DNA of 64,000 nucleotides from Vibrio hangzhouensis (GCF_900107935.1 NZ_FNVG01000003.1:289858-353857); one strand, 5' to 3'. Positions 28,985 to 40,223 are shown, counted from the first letter of the stretch. Made by a program: numbers and translations. The notes: generated by a model from the sequence alone, not told the origin.

Positions 28985-29377
28985 GTGAGCAAGCCCGTGA
29001 AAGAAAGAAAGTCCAGACCTGTTAATTTAGATTTGCAGACAATTCGCTTTCCGATCACTGCAATCGCATCCATCCTGCACCGTGTGTCAGGTGTGATTAC
29101 GTTTGTATCGATCGGTATTCTCCTTTGGTTACTAGCCAAGTCACTCTCGTCCCCAATTGGGTTCGCAGAGGCTGTCGACATCGTCGACGGTTTTTTTGTG
29201 AAGTTCATTTTATGGGGCATTTTGACAGCGTTGGCGTACCACATCGTCGGTGGTGTACGTCATTTAATTATGGACCTAGGTTACTTTGAAGAGCTCGAAT
29301 CGGGCGCGAAGAGTGCCAAGGTTGCCTTCATTGTGACAGGTATCCTGTCTCTGCTGGCTGGAGTATTGGTATGGTAA
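28985..29377 (+). CDS. sdhC: Succinate dehydrogenase cytochrome b556 subunit
   Basis: Membrane anchor of complex II, 130 residues, three transmembrane helices. It carries the family signature RFPITAIASILHRVSGV near the N-terminus (serine and arginine at the quinone site) and the haem-ligand histidine region ALAYHIVGGVRHLIMDLGY. GTG start at 28985 behind GGAG. Its 3' end overlaps sdhD by 7 bases. Confidence 0.96.
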   Translation: MSKPVKERKSRPVNLDLQTIRFPITAIASILHRVSGVITFVSIGILLWLLAKSLSSPIGFAEAVDIVDGFFVKFILWGILTALAYHIVGGVRHLIMDLGYFEELESGAKSAKVAFIVTGILSLLAGVLVW

Positions 29378-29718
29378 ACAACGTTTCAACATTTGGTCGT
29401 AATGGTGTTCACGATTTTCTACTGATTCGTGCAACTGCCATCATTATGACGCTATACACGATTTATCTCGTGAGCTTCTGCGCCTTCGCAGGGGATATTT
29501 CCTACGTATCATGGACCAACTTCTTTGGTGGCACATTCACTAAAGTCTTCACCATGCTGGCATTAGCTTCAGTGCTTATCCATGCCTGGATCGGTCTATG
29601 GCAAGTTCTTACAGACTACATCAAATTTGCCAAGCTTCGTGGTGCGCTGCAGTTGACATTTATCGCAGTGCTTCTTGGCTATTTCTTCTCTGGTTTCTTT
29701 ATTCTGTGGGGTGCGTAA
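29371..29718 (+). CDS. sdhD: Succinate dehydrogenase hydrophobic anchor subunit
   Basis: A 115-residue second membrane anchor, three helices. The haem-ligand histidine lies in ASVLIHAWIGLWQVLTDY, where the tyrosine and aspartate of the quinone site follow. It overlaps sdhC, and its stop abuts the sdhA start. Confidence 0.95.
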   Translation: MVNNVSTFGRNGVHDFLLIRATAIIMTLYTIYLVSFCAFAGDISYVSWTNFFGGTFTKVFTMLALASVLIHAWIGLWQVLTDYIKFAKLRGALQLTFIAVLLGYFFSGFFILWGA

Positions 29719-31485
29719 GTGTCTATTCCAGTTCGTGAGTTTGATGCCGTAGTAATCGGCGCTGGTGGTGCAGGTATGCGTGCTGCACTACAAATTTCGG
29801 AACAAGGCCTGTCATGTGCTTTGTTGTCTAAGGTTTTTCCTACTCGTTCACATACTGTTTCTGCTCAGGGTGGTATCACAGTAGCGTTGGGTAACTCGCA
29901 TAAAGATGATTGGCAGTGGCATATGTATGACACTGTAAAGGGTTCTGATTACATCGGTGACCAGAATGCGATCGAATACATGTGTAAGAATGGTCCTAAG
30001 TCTGTCATTGAACTAGAGAAAATGGGTCTACCTTTTTCTCGTTTTGACAACGGTACAATTTATCAACGTCCTTTCGGTGGCCAGTCTAAAGAGTTTGGTG
30101 GTGAGCAGGCTGCGCGTACAGCAGCGGCCGCTGACCGTACCGGTCACGCTCTGCTTCATACTCTGTATCAACAAAACATTAAACATAAGACCACCATCTT
30201 CTCCGAGTGGTATGCACTTGATCTGGTTAAAAACCAGGATGGCGCGATCTTAGGTTGTACTGCGCTTTGTATGGAAACTGGTGAGATTTGTTACTTCAAA
30301 TCGAAAGCAACCATCCTGGCGACAGGCGGTGCAGGTCGTATCTACGCATCGACCACCAATGCACACATCAATACTGGTGATGGTGTAGGTATGGCACTGC
30401 GTGCTGGCGTTCCAATGCAAGACATGGAAATGTGGCAGTTCCACCCGACAGGCATAGCAGGCGCGGGTGTTCTGGTTACAGAAGGTTGTCGTGGTGAGGG
30501 TGGTTACCTACTGAATAAAGACGGTGAACGTTTCATGGAACGTTATGCGCCTAACGCGAAAGACCTTGCTGGTCGTGACGTTGTTGCGCGTTCTATGATG
30601 ATTGAAATTCGTGAAGGTCGTGGCTGTGACGGTCCGTGGGGTCCACATATCAAGCTGAAGCTGGATCACCTGGGTAAAGACGTGCTTGAATCACGCCTAC
30701 CGGGTATTTGCGAACTTTCTCGCACGTTTGCACACGTTGATCCGGTTAAAGAGCCAATCCCAGTTATCCCTACCTGCCACTACATGATGGGTGGTGTTCC
30801 AACTCAGGTGTCTGGTCAGGCGATTAAACAGGATGCTTCTGGGAACGATCTAGAAGTTCAAGGCCTATTTGCATGTGGTGAAATCGCTTCTGTATCAGTT
30901 CACGGTGCGAACCGTCTTGGTGGTAATTCACTGCTTGACCTGGTGGTATTTGGCCGAGCAACAGGTCTTCACCTTGGTGAAACCTTGGCCGCGCAAACAG
31001 AAGCTCGTCCAGCAACTGAGTCGGATATTGAAGCGTCACTGGCACGTACTATGCGCTGGGAAAACAGCACATCAGGTGAAGATCCGGTGCAAATCCGCAA
31101 GGACCTGCAAACCTGTATGCAGAACAGCTTCTCTGTATTCCGTGAAGGTGATGCGATGGCAACCGGTCTGGAAGAGCTTAAAGTCATTCGTGAACGCCTT
31201 AAAGAAGCCCATTTGGCAGATAAGTCGACAGAGTTCAATACCCAGCGTGTTGAGTGTCTGGAACTAGACAATCTGATGGAAACGGCGTTCTCAACAGCAG
31301 TAGCCGCGAATTACCGTACTGAAAGTCGCGGAGCTCATGCTCGATTTGATTTCCCTGAGCGTGACGATGATAACTGGCTATGCCACTCAATCTATAACCC
31401 GGAAACTGAACAAATGGCGAAACGTGATGTCAACATGACACCGGTTCACCGTGAAGCTTTCCCACCAAAAGCACGTACGTACTAA
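29719..31485 (+). CDS. sdhA: Succinate dehydrogenase flavoprotein subunit
   Basis: Catalytic subunit oxidising succinate to fumarate, 588 residues. The FAD-binding motif is [14 protein letters not shown], and the covalent flavin histidine is H45 in [12 protein letters not shown]. The substrate-site region [21 protein letters not shown] and the active arginine region [17 protein letters not shown] segment ([16 protein letters not shown]) are intact. GTG start directly after the sdhD stop. Confidence 0.98.
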   Translation: MSIPVREFDAVVIGAGGAGMRAALQISEQGLSCALLSKVFPTRSHTVSAQGGITVALGNSHKDDWQWHMYDTVKGSDYIGDQNAIEYMCKNGPKSVIELEKMGLPFSRFDNGTIYQRPFGGQSKEFGGEQAARTAAAADRTGHALLHTLYQQNIKHKTTIFSEWYALDLVKNQDGAILGCTALCMETGEICYFKSKATILATGGAGRIYASTTNAHINTGDGVGMALRAGVPMQDMEMWQFHPTGIAGAGVLVTEGCRGEGGYLLNKDGERFMERYAPNAKDLAGRDVVARSMMIEIREGRGCDGPWGPHIKLKLDHLGKDVLESRLPGICELSRTFAHVDPVKEPIPVIPTCHYMMGGVPTQVSGQAIKQDASGNDLEVQGLFACGEIASVSVHGANRLGGNSLLDLVVFGRATGLHLGETLAAQTEARPATESDIEASLARTMRWENSTSGEDPVQIRKDLQTCMQNSFSVFREGDAMATGLEELKVIRERLKEAHLADKSTEFNTQRVECLELDNLMETAFSTAVAANYRTESRGAHARFDFPERDDDNWLCHSIYNPETEQMAKRDVNMTPVHREAFPPKARTY

Positions 31486-31500
31486 AGGGAGGACACGACT

Positions 31501-32211
31501 ATGAAACTTAATTTCTCTCTTTATCGCTACAACCCAGATGTTGATAACAAACCTTACATGAAGGATTACATCCTGGAGGTGGAAGAAGGCTCAGACATGA
31601 TGGTGCTGGATGCGCTTATCCTGCTGAAAGAGCAAGATCCGACGATCGCTTTCCGTCGATCATGCCGCGAGGGGGTTTGCGGCTCTGATGGATTGAACAT
31701 GAATGGTAAGAATGGTCTGGCCTGTATTACACCATTATCTGCTCTTGAAGGTGATAAGATAATTATTCGTCCGCTACCGGGCCTTCCGGTGGTTCGAGAC
31801 TTGATTGTCGACATGACTCAGTTTTATGATAACTACGCGAAAGTTAAGCCGTTTCTTATTTCGGATGGCAATTTGCCACCTTCGCGTGAAAATCTGCAAA
31901 TGCCGGAAGAACGCGCGCATCTGGATGGCCTATACGAGTGCATTATGTGCGCTTGTTGTACCACATCATGTCCGTCTTTCTGGTGGAATCCGGATAAATT
32001 CATCGGACCAGCAGGTCTTCTTGCCGCGTATCGCTGGCTGATTGACAGTCGTGATACCGCAACGGATGAACGCTTATCAAATCTTGATGATGCATTTAGC
32101 GTTTTCCGTTGTCACGGCATCATGAACTGTGTCAGTGTATGTCCTAAAGGACTCAACCCGACGAAAGCGATTGGCCACATTAAGTCAATGCTTGTGAATC
32201 GTTCGGTGTAA
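31501..32211 (+). CDS. sdhB: Succinate dehydrogenase iron-sulfur subunit
   Basis: Electron-transfer subunit of complex II, 236 residues. The N-terminal [2Fe-2S] cysteines are in SCREGVCGSDG. The C-terminal [4Fe-4S] and [3Fe-4S] clusters use CIMCACCTTSCPSFWW, CHGIMNCVSVCPKG. ATG 15 bases after sdhA behind GGGAGG. Completes the sdhCDAB operon. Confidence 0.98.
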   Translation: MKLNFSLYRYNPDVDNKPYMKDYILEVEEGSDMMVLDALILLKEQDPTIAFRRSCREGVCGSDGLNMNGKNGLACITPLSALEGDKIIIRPLPGLPVVRDLIVDMTQFYDNYAKVKPFLISDGNLPPSRENLQMPEERAHLDGLYECIMCACCTTSCPSFWWNPDKFIGPAGLLAAYRWLIDSRDTATDERLSNLDDAFSVFRCHGIMNCVSVCPKGLNPTKAIGHIKSMLVNRSV

Positions 32212-32224
32212 TAGATAAAAAATT

Positions 32225-32252
32225 GCCGGCTCAACCAGCAGGGCGAGCCGGC
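32225..32252. repeat. Hairpin in the sdhB-sucA gap
   Basis: Perfect arms GCCGGCTC (32225-32232) and GAGCCGGC (32245-32252) with a 12-base loop, not followed by T-rich sequence. Probably an RNA hairpin affecting processing or stability at the sdh/suc joint. Confidence 0.55.
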
Positions 32253-32309
32253 TACTAATAGCTCGGCGTAGACCGATGCATACGTGAAAACTACTGGTTA
32301 AGGGAAAAT

Positions 32310-35117
32310 ATGCACAATGGTGTGATGAAGGCATGGCTCGAGTCTTCACACTTGGCAGGCGCCAATGCAACGTACGTAGAGGATCTCTACGAACTGTATC
32401 TAAGTGATCCCGATCAGGTAAGTGAGGAGTGGAGACGTGTATTTGATGGGTTGCCAACGCAGCCTGATGTGGCAGAACAGCCGCACTCACGTGTCCGTGA
32501 TTACTTCCGACGACTCGCTCAAGAAACAAAGCATTCAAGTGTTCAAGTAAGTGACCCCGAGGTCGATGCTAAACAAGTAAAAGTGTTGCAGCTTATCAAT
32601 GCTTACCGCTTCCGCGGACATCAGGCTGCAAACCTGGACCCTCTGGGTCTTTGGAAACGTCCGACCGTTGATGAATTGGAGCCTGAATTCCATTCACTAA
32701 CCGAAGACGATTTGGATGAGACGTTCAATGTCGGTTCTTTTGCCATTGGGCAAGAAAGCATGACACTTCGTGATCTTCATAAGGCGCTGCAAAAAACCTA
32801 TTGTGGCTCCGTTGGTGCAGAATACATGCACATGACCAACACAGCTCAGAAGCGTTGGATTCAGCAACGTCTTGAGTCGGTGGTAGGTCAACCCTCCTTT
32901 GATATCGAACACAAACACACTTTTTTAGAAGAACTGACAGCTGCAGAAGGGCTAGAGCGTTATTTGGGCGCTAAATTCCCTGGCGCTAAGCGCTTCTCGC
33001 TAGAAGGTGGTGACGCTCTGATTCCGATGACCAAAGAACTGATTCGTCATGCTGGTAGTAAAGGCATGCGTGAAGTGGTTATCGGTATGGCGCACCGTGG
33101 TCGTTTAAACATGCTGGTTAACGTTCTGGGTAAGAAGCCACAGGATTTGTTTGACGAGTTTGCGGGTAAACACGACGAAACATGGGGAACGGGCGATGTA
33201 AAATATCATCAGGGCTTCTCTGCAGATTTCGCAACGCCGGGTGGAGACGTGCATTTAGCATTGGCATTCAACCCGTCTCACCTGGAAATCGTCAACCCTG
33301 TGGTTATCGGGTCAGTACGTGCTCGTCAGGATCGTTTGGGCGATAAAGACGGAAGTATGGTGTTGCCTATTACCATCCACGGTGACTCGGCGATTGCGGG
33401 TCAAGGGGTAGTAGCTGAGACCTTCAACATGTCTCAGGCGCGTGGCTTCAAAGTCGGAGGTACGGTTCGTATCGTGGTGAATAACCAGGTCGGTTTCACA
33501 ACATCGAACCCACGCGATACGCGTTCAACCATGTACTGTACCGACATCGCGAAGATGGTTCAGGCACCGATTTTCCATGTGAATTCGGATGACCCAGAAG
33601 CGGTCGCGTTTGTCACTCAAATTGCCCTGGACTTCCGTAACGAGTTCGGCAAAGACGTAGTGATCGACTTGGTGTGCTATCGTCGTCATGGTCACAACGA
33701 GGCGGACGAGCCTAACGCAACTCAGCCTTTGATGTACCAGAAAATCAAGAAGCATCCGACACCGCGTAAACTGTATGCTGATGTTCTGATTGAACGTGAA
33801 GAAAGCGACATTGAAACGGCTACCCAAATGATCAACGAATACCGTGATGCATTGGATCGCGGTGAGGTTGTGTGTAAAGAGTGGCGACCAATGGCCCTGC
33901 ACTCTGTTGACTGGTCACCTTATCTAGGTCGTGACTGGGACGAAGAGTGGGCGAGTCAGGTCGAACATGAGCGTTTGGTAGGTCTGGGTCAAAGACTGGG
34001 CCAATATCCGGACAGTCACAAGCTTCAAAGTCGAGTTAACAAGCTATACAACGATCGTGCAGCCATGATGAGTGGTGAGAAGATGATCGACTGGGGTATG
34101 GCTGAAACGCTGGCTTATGCCACCTTGCTTGATGACGGCAAGCGCATTCGTATATCAGGTCAGGATTCTGGCCGTGGTACCTTCTTCCACCGCCATTCGG
34201 TACTGCACAATCAGGAAGACGCGAGTACGTACATTCCGTTGTGCAACATTCATGACAAACAGGGACCATTCCAGGTATTTGACTCTGTATTGTCCGAAGA
34301 AGCGGTACTGGCATTTGAGTATGGCTACGCAACTGCAGAGCCTAGTGGGCTGACAATTTGGGAAGCCCAGTTCGGTGACTTTGCCAACGGCGCACAAGTC
34401 GTTATCGATCAGTTTATTTCTTCAGGTGAGCAAAAGTGGGGGCGTCTATGCGGCCTGACTATGTTGCTACCACATGGCTACGAAGGTCAGGGTCCAGAGC
34501 ACTCTTCTGCCCGTCTGGAGCGTTACCTACAACTTTGCGCTGAGCAGAATATGCAGGTTGTTATTCCTTCAACGCCAGCTCAGGTTTATCACATGATTCG
34601 TAGGCAGGTCGTTCGCCCAATGCGTCGCCCACTTATCGTGATGTCACCAAAGTCGCTTCTAAGGCACCCTCTGTGTGTGTCTAGCATCGAAGATCTGACC
34701 GAAGGCACATTTGAGCCTGCAATCGGTGAGATTGACGAGATGAAGCCTGAAAACGTCAAACGTGTTGTGTTCTGTTCCGGCAAGGTCTATTTCGACCTGT
34801 TGGAACAGCGTCGTAACAACGACCAGGATGACGTAGCGATTGTACGTATTGAGCAACTCTATCCATTCCCGCTAGAGGATGTGAAGGCGAAGATTGCTCC
34901 GTATATCAATGTACAAGACTTTGTGTGGTGCCAGGAAGAGCCTCAAAACCAAGGTGCATGGTATTCAAGTCAGCACAACTTCCGCGCAGCTATCCCTGCC
35001 GGAACAGATTTGAAATACGCAGGTCGTCCTGCCTCAGCTTCACCTGCGGTCGGCTACATGTCGGTACACTTGAAACAACAGAAAGCGTTAATTTCTGACG
35101 CGTTGACCCTAGATTAA
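32310..35117 (+). CDS. sucA: 2-oxoglutarate dehydrogenase E1 component
   Basis: Thiamine-dependent decarboxylase of the 2-oxoglutarate dehydrogenase complex, 935 residues. An N-terminal E2-binding segment (SHLAGANATYVEDLYELYL) is followed by the conserved GMAHRGRLNMLVNVLG, the thiamine/Mg site in FNPSHLEIVNPVV and GDSAIAGQGVVAET, and a C-terminal transketolase-like domain (ISGQDSGRGTFFHRHSV). ATG behind AGGGAA. It starts about 100 bases after sdhB and is probably partly read from the sdh promoter. Confidence 0.98.
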   Translation: MHNGVMKAWLESSHLAGANATYVEDLYELYLSDPDQVSEEWRRVFDGLPTQPDVAEQPHSRVRDYFRRLAQETKHSSVQVSDPEVDAKQVKVLQLINAYRFRGHQAANLDPLGLWKRPTVDELEPEFHSLTEDDLDETFNVGSFAIGQESMTLRDLHKALQKTYCGSVGAEYMHMTNTAQKRWIQQRLESVVGQPSFDIEHKHTFLEELTAAEGLERYLGAKFPGAKRFSLEGGDALIPMTKELIRHAGSKGMREVVIGMAHRGRLNMLVNVLGKKPQDLFDEFAGKHDETWGTGDVKYHQGFSADFATPGGDVHLALAFNPSHLEIVNPVVIGSVRARQDRLGDKDGSMVLPITIHGDSAIAGQGVVAETFNMSQARGFKVGGTVRIVVNNQVGFTTSNPRDTRSTMYCTDIAKMVQAPIFHVNSDDPEAVAFVTQIALDFRNEFGKDVVIDLVCYRRHGHNEADEPNATQPLMYQKIKKHPTPRKLYADVLIEREESDIETATQMINEYRDALDRGEVVCKEWRPMALHSVDWSPYLGRDWDEEWASQVEHERLVGLGQRLGQYPDSHKLQSRVNKLYNDRAAMMSGEKMIDWGMAETLAYATLLDDGKRIRISGQDSGRGTFFHRHSVLHNQEDASTYIPLCNIHDKQGPFQVFDSVLSEEAVLAFEYGYATAEPSGLTIWEAQFGDFANGAQVVIDQFISSGEQKWGRLCGLTMLLPHGYEGQGPEHSSARLERYLQLCAEQNMQVVIPSTPAQVYHMIRRQVVRPMRRPLIVMSPKSLLRHPLCVSSIEDLTEGTFEPAIGEIDEMKPENVKRVVFCSGKVYFDLLEQRRNNDQDDVAIVRIEQLYPFPLEDVKAKIAPYINVQDFVWCQEEPQNQGAWYSSQHNFRAAIPAGTDLKYAGRPASASPAVGYMSVHLKQQKALISDALTLD

Positions 35118-35145
35118 GAACTAGAAGTAAAAGGAAGAAACAGAT

Positions 35146-36351
35146 ATGACAATTGAAATTCTGGTTCCAGACTTACCTGAATCAGTTGCAGATGCGACAG
35201 TTGCAACTTGGCACAAGAAACCAGGCGAAGCGGTAGCGCGTGATGAAGTTATCGTGGACATAGAAACAGACAAAGTTGTGTTAGAAGTACCGGCTCCAGA
35301 AGAAGGTGTACTTGAAGAAATCATCGAGGAAGAGGGAACAACAGTACTCTCTAAGCAGTTGATTGCCAAGCTGAAACCTGGTGCGGTAGCGGGCGAACCT
35401 ACAACGGATACCACAGATTCTACACAAGCCTCTCCTGACAAGCGTCACAAGGCTTCTCTAACCGAAGAGTCTAACGATGCGTTGAGTCCGGCGGTTCGTC
35501 GCTTGCTGGCTGAAAACGATCTGACAGCCGCTGATGTCAAAGGCACTGGCGTAGGTGGTCGCATCACTCGTGAAGATATTGAAGCGCACCTTGCAGCTGC
35601 GAAAGAAGCACCTAAGACAGAGGTTGAAGCTCCGGTAGCGCCTGTCCTGGCTCGTAGCCAAAAACGTGTACCTATGACTCGCTTACGTAAGCGTGTAGCT
35701 GAACGTCTGCTGGAAGCGAAGAACAGTACAGCGATGCTGACAACGTTCAATGAAGTGAACATGAAACCTATCATGGACCTTCGTAAGCAATACAAAGACC
35801 AGTTCGAAGAGCGTCACGGTACACGTTTGGGCTTCATGTCGTTCTATGTGAAAGCGGTGACAGAAGCACTGAAGCGTTATCCAGAAGTGAACGCGTCAAT
35901 CGATGGCGATGATATCGTTTATCACAACTATTTCGACATCAGCATGGCGGTGTCTACGCCTCGCGGTCTGGTGACACCAGTCCTTAAAGATTGCGATACG
36001 TTAGGCTTTGCAGATATCGAAAAAGGCATTAAGGAATTAGCGATCAAAGGTCGTGATGGCAAACTCACCGTTGAAGAATTGACGGGGGGCAACTTCACTA
36101 TCACTAATGGTGGCGTGTTCGGCTCACTAATGTCTACACCTATCATCAACCCACCGCAAGCGGCTATCTTGGGTATGCACAAGATCCAGGAACGTCCAAT
36201 GGCGGTAGATGGCAAAGTGGAAATCTTGCCAATGATGTATCTGGCTCTTTCTTATGACCACCGTCTGATTGATGGCCGTGAGTCTGTTGGCTTCTTGGTG
36301 ACTATCAAGGAACTACTGGAAGATCCTGCACGCTTGCTACTGGATGTGTAA
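35146..36351 (+). CDS. sucB: Dihydrolipoyllysine-residue succinyltransferase (E2)
   Basis: Core of the 2-oxoglutarate dehydrogenase complex, 401 residues. One lipoyl domain (1-77; lipoylated lysine in [13 protein letters not shown]), a flexible linker, an E1/E3-binding domain (about 108-150, [20 protein letters not shown]), and a catalytic domain with HxxxDG in [15 protein letters not shown]. It starts 28 bases after sucA. Confidence 0.98.
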   Translation: MTIEILVPDLPESVADATVATWHKKPGEAVARDEVIVDIETDKVVLEVPAPEEGVLEEIIEEEGTTVLSKQLIAKLKPGAVAGEPTTDTTDSTQASPDKRHKASLTEESNDALSPAVRRLLAENDLTAADVKGTGVGGRITREDIEAHLAAAKEAPKTEVEAPVAPVLARSQKRVPMTRLRKRVAERLLEAKNSTAMLTTFNEVNMKPIMDLRKQYKDQFEERHGTRLGFMSFYVKAVTEALKRYPEVNASIDGDDIVYHNYFDISMAVSTPRGLVTPVLKDCDTLGFADIEKGIKELAIKGRDGKLTVEELTGGNFTITNGGVFGSLMSTPIINPPQAAILGMHKIQERPMAVDGKVEILPMMYLALSYDHRLIDGRESVGFLVTIKELLEDPARLLLDV

Positions 36352-36364
36352 TCAAGCGTTATTT

Positions 36365-36426
36365 TTTATTTTGGATGCATAGACGTCCAAAATAAATGGA
36401 GCTAGACTAGCTCAACGTCTAGCTCC
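36365..36426. repeat. Two tandem hairpins in the sucB-sucC gap
   Basis: First: TTTATTTTGGA (36365-36375) / TCCAAAATAAA (36386-36396). Second: GGAGCTAGAC (36398-36407) / GTCTAGCTCC (36417-36426). All arms are perfect. The second is not followed by T-rich sequence. They separate sucAB from sucCD and may adjust relative expression by partial termination or mRNA protection. Confidence 0.6.
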
Positions 36427-36536
36427 TTAGTAAGCCCTAAGAGGCGACTCTAACGAGTACTCCTACAGACGTATTACCGACATTCGGTATATGGAAATAA
36501 AAAATCCCTCAGGGATATAACAAATGGAATCGCACA

Positions 36537-37703
36537 ATGAATTTGCATGAATATCAAGCCAAACAGCTGTTTGCAGAATTCGGATTGCCTGTACCAGAAG
36601 GCTACGCATGTGACACCCCACAAGAAGCGTTCGAAGCCGCTGGTCGTATCAGTACTGAAAAGAAAGTAGTTAAATGTCAGGTTCACGCTGGTGGCCGCGG
36701 TAAAGCGGGCGGCGTGGAACTTCACGACACCAAAGATGGTGTAAAAGAATTTGCTCAGAAGTGGCTAGGTAAAAACCTGGTGACTTACCAAACTGACGCG
36801 AATGGTCAACCCGTTACAAAGATCCTGGTTGAGGAAGCATCTAACATCGCCAATGAGCTGTACCTTGGTGCAGTTGTTGACCGCGCAACACGTCGCATCG
36901 TGTTTATGGCATCAACAGAAGGTGGTGTTGAGATTGAAAAAGTAGCGGAAGAAACGCCTGAACTGATTCATAAAGCAGCAATCGACCCGCTAGTTGGCCC
37001 ACAGGCATACCAAGGCCGTGAGCTGGCGTTCAAGCTAGGTCTTGAAGGCGATCAAATTAAGCAGTTTGTAAAAATCTTCATGGGTCTAGGCAACATGTTT
37101 GCTCAGTATGACCTTGCTCTACTAGAGATCAACCCGCTAGTGATTACAGGCGAAGGCAATCTTTTATGTCTTGATGGTAAAATTAACATCGATTCAAACG
37201 CACTCTACCGCCAGCCTAAACTTCGTGAAATGCATGATCCGTCGCAAGAAGATGAGCGTGAAGCGCATGCTGCACAGTGGGAGCTGAACTACGTAGCACT
37301 TGATGGCAACATCGGCTGTATGGTTAATGGTGCCGGTCTGGCGATGGGGACGATGGATATCGTCAACCTTCACGGCGGCCAGCCAGCAAACTTCCTTGAT
37401 GTAGGTGGCGGCGCAACCAAAGAGCGTGTAACAGAAGCGTTTAAGATCATTCTATCGGATAGCAACGTGAAAGCCGTACTGGTTAATATCTTCGGTGGTA
37501 TCGTGCGTTGTGATCTTATTGCTGATGGCATCATTGGTGCGGTTGAAGAAGTTGGTGTAGAAGTGCCAGTTGTGGTTCGTCTAGAAGGTAACAATGCACC
37601 TCTAGGCTCGCAAAAACTCGCGGAAAGCGGTCTGAATATCATTGCTGCAAGCTCGCTAACAGAAGCAGCGGAAAAAGTAGTTGCTGCAGCGGAGGGCAAA
37701 TAA
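36537..37703 (+). CDS. sucC: Succinyl-CoA synthetase beta subunit
   Basis: ADP-forming succinyl-CoA synthetase, beta chain, 388 residues. ATP-grasp fold with [17 protein letters not shown] near 43-60, the metal/nucleotide residues in [10 protein letters not shown], and the CoA-ligase domain with [11 protein letters not shown]. Its stop overlaps the start of sucD by one base. Confidence 0.98.
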   Translation: MNLHEYQAKQLFAEFGLPVPEGYACDTPQEAFEAAGRISTEKKVVKCQVHAGGRGKAGGVELHDTKDGVKEFAQKWLGKNLVTYQTDANGQPVTKILVEEASNIANELYLGAVVDRATRRIVFMASTEGGVEIEKVAEETPELIHKAAIDPLVGPQAYQGRELAFKLGLEGDQIKQFVKIFMGLGNMFAQYDLALLEINPLVITGEGNLLCLDGKINIDSNALYRQPKLREMHDPSQEDEREAHAAQWELNYVALDGNIGCMVNGAGLAMGTMDIVNLHGGQPANFLDVGGGATKERVTEAFKIILSDSNVKAVLVNIFGGIVRCDLIADGIIGAVEEVGVEVPVVVRLEGNNAPLGSQKLAESGLNIIAASSLTEAAEKVVAAAEGK

Positions 37704-38575
37704 TGTCTGTACTAATTAATAAAGATACAAAAGTTATCTGCCAAGGCTTCACTGGTGGTCAAGGTACGTTCCACTCCGAGCAAGCTATCGCTTACGGCAC
37801 ACAGATGGTCGGCGGTGTTTCTCCAGGTAAAGGCGGTCAAACGCACCTAGGTTTACCGGTATTTAATACGGTACGCGAAGCGGTCGAAGTAACGGGTGCT
37901 ACAGCATCGGTTATCTATGTACCAGCACCGTTCTGTAAAGATGCGATTCTTGAAGCGATTGATGCAGGTATCAAGCTAATCGTTACTATTACAGAAGGTA
38001 TTCCCACGCTGGATCTTCTGGACGTTAAAGTGCGTCTGGATGAAGCAGGTGTGGTGATGATCGGTCCAAACTGTCCAGGTGTTATCACTCCTGATGAGTG
38101 TAAGATCGGTATCATGCCAGGTCATATCCACAAGAAAGGTAAAGTGGGTATCGTATCTCGTTCAGGGACTCTGACATACGAAGCGGTTAAGCAAACGACA
38201 GACGAAGGCTTTGGTCAGTCTACGTGTGTTGGTATTGGTGGTGACCCAATCCCGGGCTCTAACTTTATTGATATTCTGAAGCTGTTCGAGCAGGATCCTG
38301 AGACAGAAGCGATTGTAATGATCGGTGAGATCGGCGGTACAGCGGAAGAAGAAGCTGCGGCGTTTATTAAAGACAACGTCACTAAGCCGGTCGTTTCTTA
38401 CATTGCAGGTGTAACCGCGCCTCCAGGTAAGCGTATGGGTCACGCTGGCGCGATTATCTCTGGTGGTAAAGGTACGGCTGAAGACAAGTTTGCAGCGCTT
38501 GAAGCCGCTGGGGTGAAAACAGTGAAAAGCCTTGCTGACATCGGTAAAGGTCTACGAGAAATTACTGGTTGGTAA
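37703..38575 (+). CDS. sucD: Succinyl-CoA synthetase alpha subunit
   Basis: Alpha chain that binds CoA and carries the phosphohistidine, 290 residues. CoA-binding Rossmann motif [15 protein letters not shown] and phosphohistidine region [17 protein letters not shown] are intact. Last gene of the sdh-suc cluster, closed by a strong bidirectional terminator. Confidence 0.98.
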   Translation: MSVLINKDTKVICQGFTGGQGTFHSEQAIAYGTQMVGGVSPGKGGQTHLGLPVFNTVREAVEVTGATASVIYVPAPFCKDAILEAIDAGIKLIVTITEGIPTLDLLDVKVRLDEAGVVMIGPNCPGVITPDECKIGIMPGHIHKKGKVGIVSRSGTLTYEAVKQTTDEGFGQSTCVGIGGDPIPGSNFIDILKLFEQDPETEAIVMIGEIGGTAEEEAAAFIKDNVTKPVVSYIAGVTAPPGKRMGHAGAIISGGKGTAEDKFAALEAAGVKTVKSLADIGKGLREITGW

Positions 38576-38587
38576 TTACTTACTAAT

Positions 38588-38623
38588 GAAAAAAGCTCCA
38601 GCCTTAGGCTGGAGCTTTTTTTT
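38588..38623. terminator. Bidirectional terminator between sucD and znuB
   Basis: Stem AAAGCTCCAGCC / GGCTGGAGCTTT with loop TTA; A-run on one side and T8 on the other, so it works for both sucD and the convergent znuB. Confidence 0.92.
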
Positions 38624-38631
38624 GCGTATTG

Positions 38632-39417
38632 TTAATCTCGAGATGGGACTAATTGTGCGAGCAGGAAGAATGCAGCGGCGCTGATGACCACAGAAGGTCC
38701 CGCTGGCGTATCGTAAAACCAGGATAAACTCAGCCCACAGAAGACGGCGACTATGCCGATTCCTGACGCCGTCAGTGCCATTTGCTCTGGTGTGACAGTA
38801 AATTTACGTGCTGTGGCGGCAGGAATGATCAACAGTGAAGTCATGATCAGAGCTCCGACAAACTTCATACCGATAGCAATGACCAGGCCAACCATGAGCA
38901 TTATGATGAGGCGCATTAAGTCGACATTTACCCCTTCTACCGCTGCGAGATCTTCATTTACTGTGGTCGATAGCAGGGGGCGCCAGAATATGAACAGTAA
39001 TGCGCCTATCAAAGCCACCCCGGCATAGATATAGATCAGGTCAGTCGGAGAGACCGCCAATAAATCACCAAACAGGTAGCTCATTAAGTCAACACGGATA
39101 TTATCGAGAAAACTCACTGCCACCAAACCAAGAGATAAAGCACTGTGGGCAAGGATGCCCAGCAATGTATCGGTCGCTACCAATTTCTGTTTCTGCAAGG
39201 TAACGAGCACAACCGCCAGTGCCATACAGCAAATCACCAGTGCCAGATAGAGGTTGATATCAAACAGAAAGCCCAGAGCCAGTCCCATCAACGAAGCGTG
39301 GGCGAGCGTATCACCAAAGTAGGCCATGCGGCGCCAGACGACGAATGAACCAAGTGGTCCGGCAATCAGCGCGATTCCGATACCAGCGACAAAAGAAGGA
39401 AGCAAAAATTCAATCAT
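38632..39417 (-). CDS. znuB: Zinc ABC transporter permease ZnuB
   Basis: Inner-membrane channel of the high-affinity zinc importer. Starting at ATG 39417 ([17 protein letters not shown]) it has 261 residues, the same as E. coli ZnuB, with about eight hydrophobic helices and the coupling segment [15 protein letters not shown]. The frame stays open to 39633, but that upstream part is antisense-like read-through of znuC. The start overlaps the znuC stop by 8 bases, indicating translational coupling. Confidence 0.94.
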   Translation of the reverse strand: MIEFLLPSFVAGIGIALIAGPLGSFVVWRRMAYFGDTLAHASLMGLALGFLFDINLYLALVICCMALAVVLVTLQKQKLVATDTLLGILAHSALSLGLVAVSFLDNIRVDLMSYLFGDLLAVSPTDLIYIYAGVALIGALLFIFWRPLLSTTVNEDLAAVEGVNVDLMRLIIMLMVGLVIAIGMKFVGALIMTSLLIIPAATARKFTVTPEQMALTASGIGIVAVFCGLSLSWFYDTPAGPSVVISAAAFFLLAQLVPSRD

Positions 39418-40198
39418 GATGGGCATGTCCATGGTCGTGGTGAGCGCATTGCGCGGCGTCTCCGTTAACCGGTTCACCAGACAAATCATGATGATGATGG
39501 CTGTGCTGGTGTTGGTAAAATGCAAGAGTCTCTTTGGTAGCACTGCCAAACAGGGCGATATAAGACGGATGTTGAGTAATGGTCTGCGGACTGCCCTGAC
39601 AGCAAATATGATGATGAAGACAAATAACATCATCTGATTTTGCCATCACTAAGTGAAGATCGTGAGATACCATAAACACGGCACAACCGAAGCGATGACG
39701 CAAGGTATCAATCAGTTCATACAGATCGATTTGACCCTGAACATCAACCCCTTGTGCCGGCTCATCAAGAACCAATAAATCGGGTCGCTGTAGCAATGCC
39801 CGGGCTAACAGAACTCGCTGATTCTCACCCCCGGAAAGCTGATGCATGTTACTTTTCATCAGATGTTCAGCGCCGACTAACTTAAGTGCATCCTGCCGTT
39901 CCTGAGCACTGTATTTACCAGCAAGTGCCAGAAAGCGTTCCACATTTAACGGTAATGTATCGTTCAGTTTTAATTTTTGCGGGACATAACCTATCTTCAG
40001 GCTTTTTGAACGCTTGATTTGTCCCTGAAAGCGCTTTTGCAGTCCAAGTAACACTTTGACTAACGTCGATTTTCCGGCACCGTTCGGGCCGATAAGGGTA
40101 AGGATCTGCCCTTTATTTATCGTCAGGCTGATGTTATCGAGCACACGGCGTTTGCTGAACTCGACAGAGACACTGTCAAGTTTGATCAATTCGGTCAT
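39410..40198 (-). CDS. znuC: Zinc ABC transporter ATPase ZnuC
   Basis: ATP-binding subunit, 262 residues. Walker A is [14 protein letters not shown] (about 36), the ABC signature [15 protein letters not shown], Walker [13 protein letters not shown]. The C-terminus carries two histidine-rich stretches (HQHSHHHHD and [10 protein letters not shown]) beyond the ABC fold, which probably bind zinc. Divergent from znuA across a Zur-like operator; co-transcribed with znuB. Confidence 0.95.
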   Translation of the reverse strand: MTELIKLDSVSVEFSKRRVLDNISLTINKGQILTLIGPNGAGKSTLVKVLLGLQKRFQGQIKRSKSLKIGYVPQKLKLNDTLPLNVERFLALAGKYSAQERQDALKLVGAEHLMKSNMHQLSGGENQRVLLARALLQRPDLLVLDEPAQGVDVQGQIDLYELIDTLRHRFGCAVFMVSHDLHLVMAKSDDVICLHHHICCQGSPQTITQHPSYIALFGSATKETLAFYQHQHSHHHHDLSGEPVNGDAAQCAHHDHGHAHHD

Positions 40199-40223
40199 GA
40201 ATAGAACTCATTTGCAATTGCTT

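Noticed and set aside
36365..36426. REP-like dispersed repeat family in the sucB-sucC gap
   Set aside because: The hairpins are not similar to each other or to other gaps in this window, so there is no evidence of a repeat family here.
39418..39633. Long N-terminal extension of ZnuB
   Set aside because: It is znuC coding sequence in another frame; the normal length is reached from ATG 39417.
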